DNA of 35,482 bases from Anaerofilum sp. (GCA_020024115.1 JAHHUF010000006.1:1-35482), one strand, 5' to 3'. Shown: positions 16,514 through 25,112, counted from the first letter of the stretch. Numbers and translations: made by a program. Notes: generated by a model not told the origin, from the letters alone.

Positions 16514-17401
16514 ATGTTTTACATTATCATAGGTATCATCATTTTTGCATTGTTTTTGGTATTCACCAACATCATTATCGTGCCTCAAGCAACTGTATAT
16601 GTAATCGAGCGTATGGGCATCTACCATGCAACATGGGAAGCCGGTATGCATGTCAAGATTCCTTTTCTTGACCGTATTCACAAAAAAATCAGCTTGAAGG
16701 AGCAGGTTGTTGACTTCAAACCTCAGCCTGTTATCACAAAAGATAATGTTACCATGCAGATTGATACTGTTGTTTTCTTCCAGATTACTGACTCCAAGCT
16801 GTATGCTTACGGTGTTGAGCGTCCTCTGTCTGCAATCGAAAACCTGACTGCTACCACTTTGCGTAACATCATCGGTGAAATGGAACTGGACCACACCTTG
16901 ACTAGCCGTGACATCATCAACACCAAAATCACCTCTATTTTGGACGAAGCTACTGACAAATGGGGCATCAAAGTAAACCGTGTGGAAGTAAAGAACATCA
17001 TTCCTCCTGCTGAAATTCAGGATGCAATGGAAAAACAGATGAAGGCAGAGCGTCAACGCCGTGAATCCATTCTGCGTGCAGAGGGCGAAAAACGCAGCTC
17101 CATTCTGGTTGCCGAAGGTGAAAAAGAAAGTGCTATCCTGCGTGCAGACGCTGTCCGTGAGCAGCGTATCCGTGAGGCTCAAGGTGAGGCTCAGGCAATT
17201 ATGGAAGTGCAAAAAGCGCTGGCAGACTCCATCAAAATGCTGAACGAGGCTTGCCCCAATGACAAGGTTCTGGCTCTTAAGAGTTTGGAAGCACTCGCAA
17301 AAGTTGCAGACGGCAAAGCAACCAAACTGATTATCCCCAGCGATATTCAAAATTTGGCTGGCACTGTTGCTTCTATCAAAGAACTTGTTAGTGATAAATA
17401 A
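16514..17401 (+). CDS. SPFH/stomatin-like membrane protein (paraslipin type)
   Basis: The 295-residue protein has one N-terminal membrane helix (about 2-22), an SPFH/band-7 domain (about 25-185; VPQATVYVIERMG, EQVVDFKPQPVITKDN, RNIIGEMELDHTLTSRD), then a charged coiled coil (about 185-240, repeated RAEGEK/VAEGEK) and a C-terminal cap region. It matches bacterial QmcA/paraslipin proteins, which form large membrane-attached cages; with NfeD this is a known gene pair. AAGGAG lies 7-8 bases before ATG 16514. A terminator follows at 17409-17437. Confidence 0.92.
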   Translation: MFYIIIGIIIFALFLVFTNIIIVPQATVYVIERMGIYHATWEAGMHVKIPFLDRIHKKISLKEQVVDFKPQPVITKDNVTMQIDTVVFFQITDSKLYAYGVERPLSAIENLTATTLRNIIGEMELDHTLTSRDIINTKITSILDEATDKWGIKVNRVEVKNIIPPAEIQDAMEKQMKAERQRRESILRAEGEKRSSILVAEGEKESAILRADAVREQRIREAQGEAQAIMEVQKALADSIKMLNEACPNDKVLALKSLEALAKVADGKATKLIIPSDIQNLAGTVASIKELVSDK

Positions 17402-17408
17402 TTCTTTT

Positions 17409-17437
17409 CCCTCCTGTCTATGCAGGAGGGGTTTTTT
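17409..17437 (+). terminator. Intrinsic terminator after the SPFH gene
   Basis: CCCTCCTG (17409-17416) pairs with CAGGAGGG (17423-17430) around a six-base loop, followed by six T. Confidence 0.9.
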
Positions 17438-17466
17438 CTGTCCTGATTTAATGGAATGGTTATCAT

Positions 17467-17620
17467 GTATCTGAAAACTAAGAAATTGACGATTTTTTTC
17501 GCAATAAGCCTGTATATGCAAGACAAAAAACGCAGGAATCTTTGCCGCATTTTAAGTATTTTAAGGCAGCAAATACTACTCATTGAAAAAGACGAAAATT
17601 TTGACTTTTCAGGCAACCCT
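17467..17620. repeat. Hairpin-forming interspersed repeat, copy B
   Basis: About 154 bases, matching copy A (8584-8743) at the edges (GTATCTG, CTAAGAAATTGAC, TTTTTTTCGCAAT on the left; ACTCATTG and GACTTTTCAG on the right) and in the centre (CAAAAAACGCAGGAATC). The central hairpin differs in sequence but still folds: 17541-17548 pairs with 17565-17573, again followed on the minus strand by TGCG and six T. The outermost bases are more decayed than in copy A. Confidence 0.7.
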
Positions 17621-17694
17621 TCATTGTTGTTTATTTCTTACAATCAAAAGTTGCTATTCCATAAATAAAACAGTCATCCTATAAAGATTTTCTA

Positions 17695-17724
17695 TTGCTT
17701 GCCTGATTGTGTTTCCTGTATAAT
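17695..17724 (+). promoter_or_regulatory. Sigma-A-type promoter of the DUF1576 operon
   Basis: TTGCTT (17695-17700), an 18-base spacer and TATAAT (17719-17724). The predicted transcript starts near 17731. Confidence 0.7.
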
Positions 17725-17732
17725 AATGATAT

Positions 17733-17815
17733 GTGATAATGCTCCCTTGCTAAAACGGCGTATCACTACTATTTTGTGCCATTGCAAAACTAAAATTGCA
17801 GGCAACAGATTTTTT
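17733..17815 (+). promoter_or_regulatory. Structured leader of the DUF1576 operon
   Basis: Right after the predicted start, GTGATA (17733-17738) can pair with TATCAC (17761-17766). A second hairpin joins GCC/TGCAA (17778-17787) with TTGCA/GGC (17796-17803), followed by AACAGA and six T (17810-17815), directly before the AAGGAGG site. This looks like a terminator-type or RBS-adjacent control element. It matches no riboswitch class that I recognise. Confidence 0.4.
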
Positions 17816-17831
17816 AAGGAGGCAAATACCA

Positions 17832-19103
17832 ATGTCCGTGTCCACCCCCTTACGCAATCGCGCAAGTGACACACTTTTCTATTCTTCCATCACTTTATCT
17901 GCTTTGATGATAGGACTTGCATTTTTAACAGATTCCCCTATTCAAATTTTTCAAGGGTTTATCAAAATCCTTATCTCTCCTGCTGGCTTGATTACAGACT
18001 CTATTTTGATTGGTGGGCTTGGTGCTGCATTGTTCAATGCAGGGCTTGTGTTGCTGTACAGCACTTTTCTGCTGAAACTTGTCAAGGTTCCTTTTTCGGG
18101 TATTTCAATTGCCTGCTTATTTTTAATGGCAGGGTTTGCAATGTTTGGAAAAGATTTGTGGAACATTCAGCCCTTTATTTTGGGTGGCTGGCTTTATTCC
18201 CGATACAAAAAAGAACCTTTTTCCCACTATATTTACACCACCCTATTTGGCACAACCCTATCACCGATGACAGCTGAAGCAAGCTCATTGGTTGATGGCG
18301 CTGCAAAAATTTTGGTGATGTTGATTGTTGGTGTTTTGATTGGTTTTTTAATCCCTCCTGTTGCAGCTTTTTCTGTTCGTGCCCATCAAGGCTACAACCT
18401 GTACAATGTTGGTTTTGCAGCCGGTTTGCTTGGAATGATATTTGTTTCACTTTCCCGCAGTATGGGATACGAATTTAAAACCTCTCTGAAATGGAGTACA
18501 GGCAATGATTTTATTTTAGGGATTTGGCTGGCATTGATTTTCACTTTGCTGATTGTTGCAGGGATTTTTTTGGAGCCAAACTGGAAAAATTATCCTCATA
18601 TCATGCGCCACTCCGGTCGTTTGATTGCAGATTTTGTCTTGTTGGATGGGGTAGGAATTTCCTTTATCAATATGGGAATTGTTGGTTTCATTGGGTTACT
18701 ATTTGTGGTTGCGGTTGGATGCGGAATCAACGGCCCCACCATTGGCGGCATTTTTACAATGTGTGGTTTTGCTGCATTTGGTAAACATCCCAAAAATATC
18801 CTGCCAATTATGGCAGGTGTCGTTTTGTCTTCCCTAGTCATGATTTATGACATCAATGAGCCTGCGGTTGTTCTTGCGGCATTATTCGGAACAGCCCTTG
18901 CTCCAATTGCCGGACAGTTTGGCTGGCATTGGGGGATTGTTGCAGGATTTATTCACGCGTCGGTTGTGTTAAATGTTGGTGGACTGCATGGCTGGATGAA
19001 TCTTTATAACAATGGTTTTTCTGCTGGTTTGGTTTGTGTTGTTCTTGTGCCATTGATTGAAGCAATGCGAACCCGTTCCGGCAACGAGAGGAGAAATGTA
19101 TGA
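17832..19103 (+). CDS. DUF1576 polytopic membrane protein
   Basis: A 423-residue membrane protein with about ten hydrophobic segments. It matches my memory of DUF1576, an uncharacterised clostridial family that looks like a transporter or channel. A direct internal duplication is visible: residues about 55-207 and 270-412 share FGK near the centre, TLFGTTLSPMTAE versus ALFGTALAPIAGQ, and GYNLYNVGFAAGLL versus WMNLYNNGFSAGLV. Such two-fold repeats are usual in secondary transporters. The start is ATG 17832, nine bases after AAGGAGG; the ORF is open 12 codons further up but without a site. Its stop overlaps the next gene by four bases. No substrate can be assigned. Confidence 0.75.
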   Translation: MSVSTPLRNRASDTLFYSSITLSALMIGLAFLTDSPIQIFQGFIKILISPAGLITDSILIGGLGAALFNAGLVLLYSTFLLKLVKVPFSGISIACLFLMAGFAMFGKDLWNIQPFILGGWLYSRYKKEPFSHYIYTTLFGTTLSPMTAEASSLVDGAAKILVMLIVGVLIGFLIPPVAAFSVRAHQGYNLYNVGFAAGLLGMIFVSLSRSMGYEFKTSLKWSTGNDFILGIWLALIFTLLIVAGIFLEPNWKNYPHIMRHSGRLIADFVLLDGVGISFINMGIVGFIGLLFVVAVGCGINGPTIGGIFTMCGFAAFGKHPKNILPIMAGVVLSSLVMIYDINEPAVVLAALFGTALAPIAGQFGWHWGIVAGFIHASVVLNVGGLHGWMNLYNNGFSAGLVCVVLVPLIEAMRTRSGNERRNV

Positions 19104-19465
19104 ATTATGCAAACCAAATTACACGGCAAAAAGTCAGCCGAATTCTGGACGAACTGTACACTGCCCTGTTTATAGCAGGAGCACAGGATATTTCCATCAA
19201 AATAAAACGATGGGATGATGGTTTAAGCATTTCCATTGAATCGGACTATGCCCCTGAATCTCGCCACAAAATCGAGCATCTTTCCCGTTTTTTGAAGCCC
19301 GAAGTTCGTAATGCTGCATTGGAAGAAAGCTATTGGGCATTGGTTGGCTCTGACCGCACTGGTGAAGACAGCGAACTGATGCTGGTTGGGCAGATGTTGG
19401 ACAGTGCTGACATTTTTATTTATCCCGAAAAGGTTCGGATGGCATTGTTTAAAAAATTTGAATAG
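19100..19465 (+). CDS. Conserved-looking unknown protein coupled to DUF1576
   Basis: A 121-residue soluble protein of mixed charge, with a start overlapping the DUF1576 stop in ATGA, so it is translationally coupled. Visible pieces are an N-terminal helix (QKVSRILDELYTALFIAGA), a strand pair (ISIKIKRWDDGLSISIES) and a C-terminal LVGQMLDSADIFIYPEKVRM. The look is of a small alpha/beta regulator or accessory subunit. No family is recognised. RBS GAGAGGAG of the coupled start lies within the end of the previous gene. Confidence 0.7.
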   Translation: MNYANQITRQKVSRILDELYTALFIAGAQDISIKIKRWDDGLSISIESDYAPESRHKIEHLSRFLKPEVRNAALEESYWALVGSDRTGEDSELMLVGQMLDSADIFIYPEKVRMALFKKFE

Positions 19466-19580
19466 TCTATCCAACAAAAGCTATTTTTCTGTTACTATGT
19501 AATATATCTATTTGTGTAAAAATTATGAATTTCAGAGAAATTATATGTCATATTTTTAAAATTTTTGTGACTAAGTGCTC

Positions 19581-19609
19581 TTGTATGGATGTATCAAAAC
19601 CGTTAAAAT
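19581..19609 (+). promoter_or_regulatory. Sigma-A-type promoter of the purine permease gene
   Basis: TTGTAT (19581-19586), a 17-base spacer and TAAAAT (19604-19609). The predicted start near 19616 lies only about 15 bases before the leader terminator. The stretch 19466-19580 is AT-rich and shows nothing else. Confidence 0.55.
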
Positions 19610-19630
19610 AATCCTTGTGAATTTTGCTTG

Positions 19631-19672
19631 CTGAAAAGGCACTGAATTTGTGCCTTTTCAGTTTTGTTTTTT
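19631..19672 (+). terminator. Intrinsic terminator in the leader of the purine permease gene
   Basis: A perfect 12-base-pair stem (19631-19642 and 19650-19661) with a seven-base loop, followed by TTTTGTTTTTT. It ends 29 bases before the permease start, and no promoter fits in the remaining space, so the gene must be read through it. Either it attenuates the permease or it ends the upstream operon with read-through. Confidence 0.75.
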
Positions 19673-19701
19673 GCAGACCAATTTACAGGAGGAAGTATTT
19701 T

Positions 19702-21075
19702 ATGGAAAAGCTCTTTCAACTGAAAGAACACAACACAACAGTGAAAACCGAAATCATGGCGGGTATCACTACCTTTTTGGCAATGGCGTATATCCTTGCA
19801 GTTAATCCTAGTATGCTGGGAGATGCAGGCATGAACAGCCAAGGCGTATTTATGGCAACTGCCCTTGCAGGTGCCATTGGCACATTTATTATGGCATTTC
19901 TTGCAAACTACCCCATCGCATTGGCATCCGGTATGGGATTGAATGCTTATTTTGCCTATACTATTTGTCTGGGTGAATTGGCAGACCAAGTTGACCCTTG
20001 GAAAATTGCTTTGACTGCAATTCTGTTTGAAGGTTTGATTTTTATTGTTTTGTCTGCATTCAAATTCCGTGAAACTTTGGTAAACTACATTCCCGAAAAT
20101 TTGAAGTATGGCATCACAACCGGCATCGGCTTGTTTATCACCTTTATTGGTTTTCAAAATGCTGGTATCGCTACTGCTGACCCTGCCACAAAGGTTACTT
20201 TGGGTCACATCGGTTCTGCACCTGTTGCATTGGCATTGATTGGTATTGTTATCATTGGTATTTTGCTGTATTTCAATATAAAAGGTGCAATCTTGTGGGG
20301 AATTTTGTCCACATGGGGTTTGGGTATTGTTGCACAGCTCACCGGCTGGTATGTGGTAAACCCCGAAGCAGGTGCTTATTCTGTTCTGCCCACCATCAAT
20401 GGCATTGGCGACTTTTTGCCAAACTTTGGTGCTTTGGGTGAAACAGCTTTCAAATTCAACTTTGAGTTTGTATTGAGCAATTTTGCTGAATTTGCAGTCA
20501 TTGTATTTGCATTTTTGTTTGTAGATTTGTTTGACACTGTTGGCACCTTGATTGGTGTTGCTGCAAAAGGTAACTTGCTGGACAAGGACGGCAAACTTCC
20601 TCGTGTTGGCAAAGCATTGATGGCAGATGCTGTCGGCACTGTAACAGGTGCTTGCTTGGGAACCTCTACTGTAACCAGCTTTGTTGAAAGTTCTGCTGGT
20701 GTTGCTGAAGGCGGACGCACCGGCTTGACCGCTGCAACCACTGGCGTTTTGTTCCTGCTGAGTATGTTCTTGTGGCCTATTTTTGGTGTCATTCCCAGCT
20801 TTGCGACTGCTCCTGCACTGATTGTTGTTGGCTTGTTTATGATGAGCAGTGTCTTGAAGGTAAACTTCGAGGGTGACACTGCTGATGTTTTGGGTGCTTT
20901 TGTTGCAATTATTATGATGCCTTTCACCTATTCCATTGCAAACGGCATCATGTTTGGTATTTTGACTTGGATGATTTTGAAAATTCTGCGTGGTAAATTC
21001 AAAGATATTCATCCTATTATGTGGGTTGTATTTGCGTTGTTTGTTTTCCGCATTATTACTTTAATCACAGGTTAA
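19702..21075 (+). CDS. pbuG: NCS2-family purine permease, PbuG/AzgA-like
   Basis: An integral membrane importer, probably for hypoxanthine/guanine by proton symport. The 457-residue protein has about 12-14 membrane segments and AzgA-type motifs: an N-terminal KTEIMAGITTFLAMAYILAV, ASGMGLNAYFAY, and the late DTVGTLIGVAAK and GTSTVTSFVESSAGVAEGGR. Start ATG 19702 follows AGGAGG; the longer open frame up to 19624 overlaps the leader terminator and is rejected. A terminator follows at 21082-21111. No purine riboswitch core is present in the leader. Confidence 0.9.
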   Translation: MEKLFQLKEHNTTVKTEIMAGITTFLAMAYILAVNPSMLGDAGMNSQGVFMATALAGAIGTFIMAFLANYPIALASGMGLNAYFAYTICLGELADQVDPWKIALTAILFEGLIFIVLSAFKFRETLVNYIPENLKYGITTGIGLFITFIGFQNAGIATADPATKVTLGHIGSAPVALALIGIVIIGILLYFNIKGAILWGILSTWGLGIVAQLTGWYVVNPEAGAYSVLPTINGIGDFLPNFGALGETAFKFNFEFVLSNFAEFAVIVFAFLFVDLFDTVGTLIGVAAKGNLLDKDGKLPRVGKALMADAVGTVTGACLGTSTVTSFVESSAGVAEGGRTGLTAATTGVLFLLSMFLWPIFGVIPSFATAPALIVVGLFMMSSVLKVNFEGDTADVLGAFVAIIMMPFTYSIANGIMFGILTWMILKILRGKFKDIHPIMWVVFALFVFRIITLITG

Positions 21076-21081
21076 AATCTT

Positions 21082-21111
21082 CCGCCTCAAACACTGTTTG
21101 GGGCGGTTTTT
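21082..21111 (+). terminator. Intrinsic terminator after the purine permease gene
   Basis: An 11-base-pair stem with one G-U pair (21082-21092 and 21096-21106) and a three-base loop, followed by five T. Confidence 0.88.
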
Positions 21112-21177
21112 GTACAATAGCAATAATTTTCTCAAAAATCCATTCAATTAGCTGTTAAAAAAGTGTCATTCACCCTC

Positions 21178-21206
21178 TTGCAGTTATGGTAGATTTTGTT
21201 TATAAT
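21178..21206 (+). promoter_or_regulatory. Sigma-A-type promoter of pgk
   Basis: TTGCAG (21178-21183), a 17-base spacer and TATAAT (21201-21206). The leader holds a hairpin: GGCAGC (21217-21222) with GCTGCC (21229-21234), within a weaker outer pairing ATCGG/CCGAT (21213-21217, 21242-21246). Confidence 0.8.
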
Positions 21207-21277
21207 AGAGGTATCGGGCAGCTAAATGGCTGCCACAAAATCCGATGCAATTCATTTGCAGAAAAGGAGTTTTAACA

Positions 21278-22489
21278 ATGAGTACTTTGGGTAAAAAAAC
21301 TGTTGAAGATATTGAAGTAAAAGGCAAACGCGTTCTGGTTCGCTGCGACTTCAATGTTCCTATGAAAGAGGGCGTTATCACCAACGACAACCGTATCGTT
21401 GCTGCATTGCCCACCATCAAAAAATTGATTGAAAACGGCGGCAAAGTAATTCTGTGCAGCCACTTGGGCAAACCTAAGAATGGCCCAGAAGCAAAATTCA
21501 GCTTGGCACCTGTTGCTGTTCGTTTGGGCGAACTGCTGGGCAAAACTGTTGTTTTTGCAGATGACGACACTGTTGTTGGCGAGAATGCAAAAGCTGCTGT
21601 TGCTGCTATGAATGATGGCGATGTTGTTTTGCTGCAAAACACTCGTTTCCGCAAAGAAGAAACCAAAAACCTGCCTGAGTTCAGCCAGGATTTGGCAAGC
21701 ATTGCTGATGTTTATGTAAACGACGCATTTGGCAGCGCACACCGTGCACACTGCTCCACTGCTGGCATCACTGAGTACATCAAAGATACCGCTGTTGGCT
21801 ATCTGATGGAGAAAGAAATTCGCTACTTGGGCAATGCTGTAAACGACCCTGTTCGTCCTTTCGTTGCTATCTTGGGCGGTGCCAAGGTTGCTGACAAGCT
21901 GAATGTTATTGAGAACCTGCTGAACAAGGTTGACACCTTGATTATCGGTGGCGGCATGGCTTACACCTTCTTGAAGGCTCAAGGCTATGAAATCGGCACC
22001 AGCTTGGTAGACGACGAGAAGTTGGACTACTGCAAAGAGATGATGGCAAAGGCAGAGGAAAAGGGCGTAAAATTGTTGCTGCCCGTTGACACTGCTGTTG
22101 CAGCTTCTTTCCCTGACCCAATCGACGCAGAAATCAGCGTTGAGTATGTTGCTTCCAACGCTCTGTCTGCTGACAAGATGGGTCTGGATATTGGTCCCAA
22201 GACTCAGGAATTGTTTGCTGAGGCTGTAAAGGCTGCTAAGACTGTTGTATGGAACGGACCTATGGGTGTATTTGAGAACCCTGTTCTGGCAGCTGGTACT
22301 TTGGCAGTTGCAAAGGCAATGGCTGAGGCTGACGCTACTACTGTTATCGGTGGTGGTGACTCCGCAGCGGCGGTTATGCAGTTGGGCTACGCTGACAAAA
22401 TGACTCACATCTCCACTGGCGGCGGTGCTTCTCTGGAGTATTTGGAAGGCAAAGAGCTGCCCGGCATCGCTTGCATCCAAAATTCCTAA
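21278..22489 (+). CDS. pgk: Phosphoglycerate kinase
   Basis: Transfers phosphate from 1,3-bisphosphoglycerate to ADP, the first ATP-forming step of lower glycolysis. The 403-residue protein is of normal length. It shows the signature [12 protein letters not shown] (residues 18-29), SHLGKP, the substrate-binding [21 protein letters not shown], and the nucleotide-side GGGDSAAAV near the end. ATG 21278 follows AAAGGAG. It leads the pgk-tpiA-gpmI set and has its own promoter. Codon choice favours GCT and GTT, like tpiA and gpmI, which suggests high expression. Confidence 0.98.
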   Translation: MSTLGKKTVEDIEVKGKRVLVRCDFNVPMKEGVITNDNRIVAALPTIKKLIENGGKVILCSHLGKPKNGPEAKFSLAPVAVRLGELLGKTVVFADDDTVVGENAKAAVAAMNDGDVVLLQNTRFRKEETKNLPEFSQDLASIADVYVNDAFGSAHRAHCSTAGITEYIKDTAVGYLMEKEIRYLGNAVNDPVRPFVAILGGAKVADKLNVIENLLNKVDTLIIGGGMAYTFLKAQGYEIGTSLVDDEKLDYCKEMMAKAEEKGVKLLLPVDTAVAASFPDPIDAEISVEYVASNALSADKMGLDIGPKTQELFAEAVKAAKTVVWNGPMGVFENPVLAAGTLAVAKAMAEADATTVIGGGDSAAAVMQLGYADKMTHISTGGGASLEYLEGKELPGIACIQNS

Positions 22490-22504
22490 TTTTGTTTTCC
22501 CCTC

Positions 22505-22535
22505 CCAGCGGCCTTTTTGGGGCCGCTGGTCTTTT
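22505..22535 (+). terminator. Hairpin between pgk and tpiA
   Basis: A GC-rich 9-base-pair stem (22505-22513 and 22521-22529) with a seven-base loop, followed by TCTTTT. The T run is short, so it probably terminates only partly and lowers tpiA/gpmI relative to pgk. Confidence 0.6.
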
Positions 22536-22573
22536 AACAGTATCATTTGAAACACTCATTGGAGGAATATACA

Positions 22574-23341
22574 ATGAAAAAATCTGTGCGTAAAACTGTA
22601 ATTGCTGGCAACTGGAAAATGAACAAAACCGCAACCGAGGCTGCTGCTCTGATTGATGAGTTGATTCCCGCTGTTGCAGGTGCTGATTGTGAGGTTGTCA
22701 TTTGCACTCCTTTCACCAGCTTGGCTACTGCTGTGGAAAAAACCAAAGACACCAACATTCATGTAGGTGCTGAAAATGTACATTTTGAAAAAAGCGGTGC
22801 TTTCACTGGTGAAATCAGTGCAGATATGCTGGTTGACTTGGGTGTTGAGTATGTTATCACCGGACACTCCGAGCGTCGTCAGTATTTTGCTGAAACCGAC
22901 GAAACCGTAAACAAACGCACCAAAGCTGCTTTGGATGCAGGTTTGAAAGCAATTGTTTGCGTTGGTGAGAGCCTTGCACAGCGTGAGCAGGGTGTTACCG
23001 AAGAATTGGTTCGTATGCAGACCAAGATTGCATTACAGAATGTAACTGCTGAAGAAATGAGCCGTGTTATCATCGCTTATGAGCCTGTTTGGGCAATTGG
23101 CACCGGTCGCACTGCCACTGCAGAGCAGGCACAGGAAGTTTGTGCTGCAATCCGCAAGCTGTTGGTTGAACTGTATGGCGAAACCGTTGCAGAGGCTTCT
23201 ACTATTCAATACGGTGGCAGCATGAACGCTGGCAACGCTGACGAGTTGCTGGGCAAACTGGATGTTGACGGCGGCTTGATTGGTGGTGCTTCTTTGAAGG
23301 CTGCTGATTTTGGTACAATTGTAAAAGCTGCAAGCAAATAA
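22574..23341 (+). CDS. tpiA: Triosephosphate isomerase
   Basis: Interconverts dihydroxyacetone phosphate and glyceraldehyde-3-phosphate. The 255-residue protein is of standard length and has the active-site residues Asn13 and Lys15 (AGNWKMN), His98 (TGHSERR) and Glu170 ([11 protein letters not shown]), plus the phosphate loop IQYGGSM and a GGLIGGASL end. ATG 22574 follows GGAGG. It lies 84 bases after pgk with a partial terminator between. The DHAP pool it sets is also the substrate of mgsA in this window. Confidence 0.98.
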   Translation: MKKSVRKTVIAGNWKMNKTATEAAALIDELIPAVAGADCEVVICTPFTSLATAVEKTKDTNIHVGAENVHFEKSGAFTGEISADMLVDLGVEYVITGHSERRQYFAETDETVNKRTKAALDAGLKAIVCVGESLAQREQGVTEELVRMQTKIALQNVTAEEMSRVIIAYEPVWAIGTGRTATAEQAQEVCAAIRKLLVELYGETVAEASTIQYGGSMNAGNADELLGKLDVDGGLIGGASLKAADFGTIVKAASK

Positions 23342-23352
23342 TTGATGTTTCT

Positions 23353-23401
23353 GGGCGTATCTGATTTCGCTTTGCAGAAGTGATATCAGAACGCCCTTTT
23401 T
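23353..23401 (+). terminator. Intrinsic terminator after tpiA
   Basis: GGGCGTATCTGAT (23353-23365) pairs with ATATCAGAACGCCC (23383-23396, one bulged base), followed by five T. The first ten bases equal the left end of the hairpin repeats (8585 and, nearly, 5767), which suggests a shared origin. Confidence 0.75.
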
Positions 23402-23436
23402 CATCAACACTCTTGCAGTATCATCTAATATTCAGG

Positions 23437-23456
23437 TTCATTCAAATATGAATGAA
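23437..23456 (+). promoter_or_regulatory. Inverted repeat just before the gpmI ribosome binding site
   Basis: TTCATTCA and TGAATGAA form a perfect 8-base-pair hairpin with loop AATA, ending at the AAGGAA site of gpmI. It could modulate initiation. No convincing promoter is seen between the tpiA terminator and gpmI. Confidence 0.35.
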
Positions 23457-23472
23457 GGAAAGGAATTTCATT

Positions 23473-24996
23473 ATGGCAAAAACTCCTTTAATGCTTTGCA
23501 TTTTAGACGGTTTTGGCTGGGTTCCCGGTCAAACCTATGGCAACGCAATTGTTGCTGCAAAAACTCCCAATCTGGATAAACTGTTTGCAAGCTATCCCTA
23601 CACCACCATTGGTGCATCCGGTATGGATGTTGGTCTGCCTGATGGACAGATGGGCAACAGTGAAGTTGGTCACACCAATATTGGTGCTGGCCGCATTGTT
23701 TATCAAGAATTGACCCGTATCACCAAAGCAATCCAAGATGGTGATTTCTTTGAGAACGAGGCTCTCAAATCCGCTATGACTTCCGCTTTGAACAGCGGCA
23801 AGGCTCTGCATTTGGTAGGCTTGCTGTCTAGCGGTGGTGTTCACAGCCACAACAGCCATTTGTATGGCTTGCTGGAAATGGCAAAGCGTATGGGCTTGAC
23901 CGAAGTATATGTTCATGCTATTATGGACGGCCGTGATGTTCCTCCTTCTTCCGGCAAGGGCTTTGTTGCTGAGTTGGAAGAAAAGATGGCTGAAATCGGT
24001 GTTGGCAAAATTGCTACTATTTCGGGTCGTTACTACGCAATGGACCGTGACAATCGCTGGGAGCGTGTCGAAAAAGCTTATGCTGCTATGGTTTACGGCG
24101 AGGGTGCAACCGGCACTGCTGCTGAAATCATGGAAAAAAGCTATGCTGACGGTGTAACCGACGAGTTTGTTGTTCCCTCTATTACCTGCGAGAGTGGACG
24201 CATTAGCGAAGGCGACAGTGTAATCTTCTTCAACTTCCGTCCTGACCGTGCCCGTGAAATCACCCGCACCTTTGTCGATGACGAGTTCAAAGGCTTTGAG
24301 CGTCGCAATGGTCGTTTTCCTGTTCACTATGTTTGCTTCACTCAATATGATGCTACCATGCCCAATGTTGATGTTGCATTCAAGCCACAGGAACTGACCA
24401 ATGTTATGGGCGAATATCTGGCAAAATGCGGCAAAACACAACTTCGTATTGCAGAAACCGAAAAATATGCTCATGTAACCTTCTTCTTCAATGGTGGCGT
24501 TGAGGCTCCGTTTGAGGGTGAAGACCGTGCTTTGATTAAAAGCCCCGATGTTGCAACTTACGACTTGCAACCTGAAATGAGTGCATATCAGGTAACTGAC
24601 GAGTGCGTAAGCCGCATTGAGAGTGGCAAGTATGATGTTATCATCTTGAACTTTGCTAACTGCGACATGGTAGGTCATACCGGTGTATTCGATGCTGCTG
24701 TCAAGGCTGTTGAGGCAATTGACGAGTGTGCAGGCAAAGTAATCAATGCTGTTTTGACAGCAGGCGGAAAGGTTCTGCTGACTGCTGACCACGGCAATGC
24801 TGACCAAATGTACGACCCAGACCCAGAACATCCATTCACTGCTCACACCACCAATCCTGTTCCTTTCTTGGTTGCAGGTGCAGGTGATGTAAAACTGCGT
24901 GAGGGTGGCGTTTTGGCAGACATTGCTCCCACCATGCTGAAATTGATGGGATTGGAGCAGCCTGCTGAAATGACCGGAACCAGCATCATTGAGTAA
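23473..24996 (+). CDS. gpmI: Cofactor-independent phosphoglycerate mutase
   Basis: Interconverts 3- and 2-phosphoglycerate using two manganese ions. The 507-residue protein has the alkaline-phosphatase-fold metal sites: Asp12 (CILDGFGW), the phosphorylated Ser63 (GQMGNSEVGHTNIGAGR), the mutase insert with HSHNSHLYGL, HAIMDGRD and FRPDRAREITR, and the C-terminal metal motifs NFANCDMVGHTG and TADHGNADQM followed by HTTNPVP. ATG 23473 with AAGGAA seven bases upstream is preferred to the TTG/ATG codons further up. It is third in the glycolytic group, after a terminator, and ends before a shared terminator. Confidence 0.98.
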   Translation: MAKTPLMLCILDGFGWVPGQTYGNAIVAAKTPNLDKLFASYPYTTIGASGMDVGLPDGQMGNSEVGHTNIGAGRIVYQELTRITKAIQDGDFFENEALKSAMTSALNSGKALHLVGLLSSGGVHSHNSHLYGLLEMAKRMGLTEVYVHAIMDGRDVPPSSGKGFVAELEEKMAEIGVGKIATISGRYYAMDRDNRWERVEKAYAAMVYGEGATGTAAEIMEKSYADGVTDEFVVPSITCESGRISEGDSVIFFNFRPDRAREITRTFVDDEFKGFERRNGRFPVHYVCFTQYDATMPNVDVAFKPQELTNVMGEYLAKCGKTQLRIAETEKYAHVTFFFNGGVEAPFEGEDRALIKSPDVATYDLQPEMSAYQVTDECVSRIESGKYDVIILNFANCDMVGHTGVFDAAVKAVEAIDECAGKVINAVLTAGGKVLLTADHGNADQMYDPDPEHPFTAHTTNPVPFLVAGAGDVKLREGGVLADIAPTMLKLMGLEQPAEMTGTSIIE

Positions 24997-25063
24997 TTTT
25001 TAGCTCAAACAACAAAATAAAAAGCGGTTGTATACAGCACTGTTTTATACCGCTTAAACTATG

Positions 25064-25112
25064 AAAAGACCAAACAAGGATTTGTTTTATCATCCTTGTT
25101 TGGTCTTTTTTT
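25064..25112. terminator. Bidirectional terminator between gpmI and the convergent unknown gene
   Basis: An 18-base-pair perfect stem (25064-25081 and 25092-25109), with T runs on both outward sides. A second, weaker inverted repeat lies just before it (AAGCGGT 25022-25028 and ACCGCTT at about 25049-25055). Confidence 0.85.

Noticed and set aside
17733..17815. Known riboswitch class in the DUF1576 leader
   Set aside because: Two hairpins are possible, but none of the core motifs I know are present. Kept only as an unclassified structured leader.
19500..19700. Purine riboswitch before the purine permease
   Set aside because: The conserved purine aptamer core (for example TTTCTACC and its partner loop) is absent, and the leader after the predicted start is too short for it.
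19603..21012. 469-codon minus-strand open frame opposite the purine permease
   Set aside because: Asn, Cys and Gln-rich shadow; the plus-strand frame has transporter motifs and a strong RBS.
23503..24846. 447-codon minus-strand open frame opposite gpmI
   Set aside because: A product of the codon bias of gpmI, without start signals or motifs.
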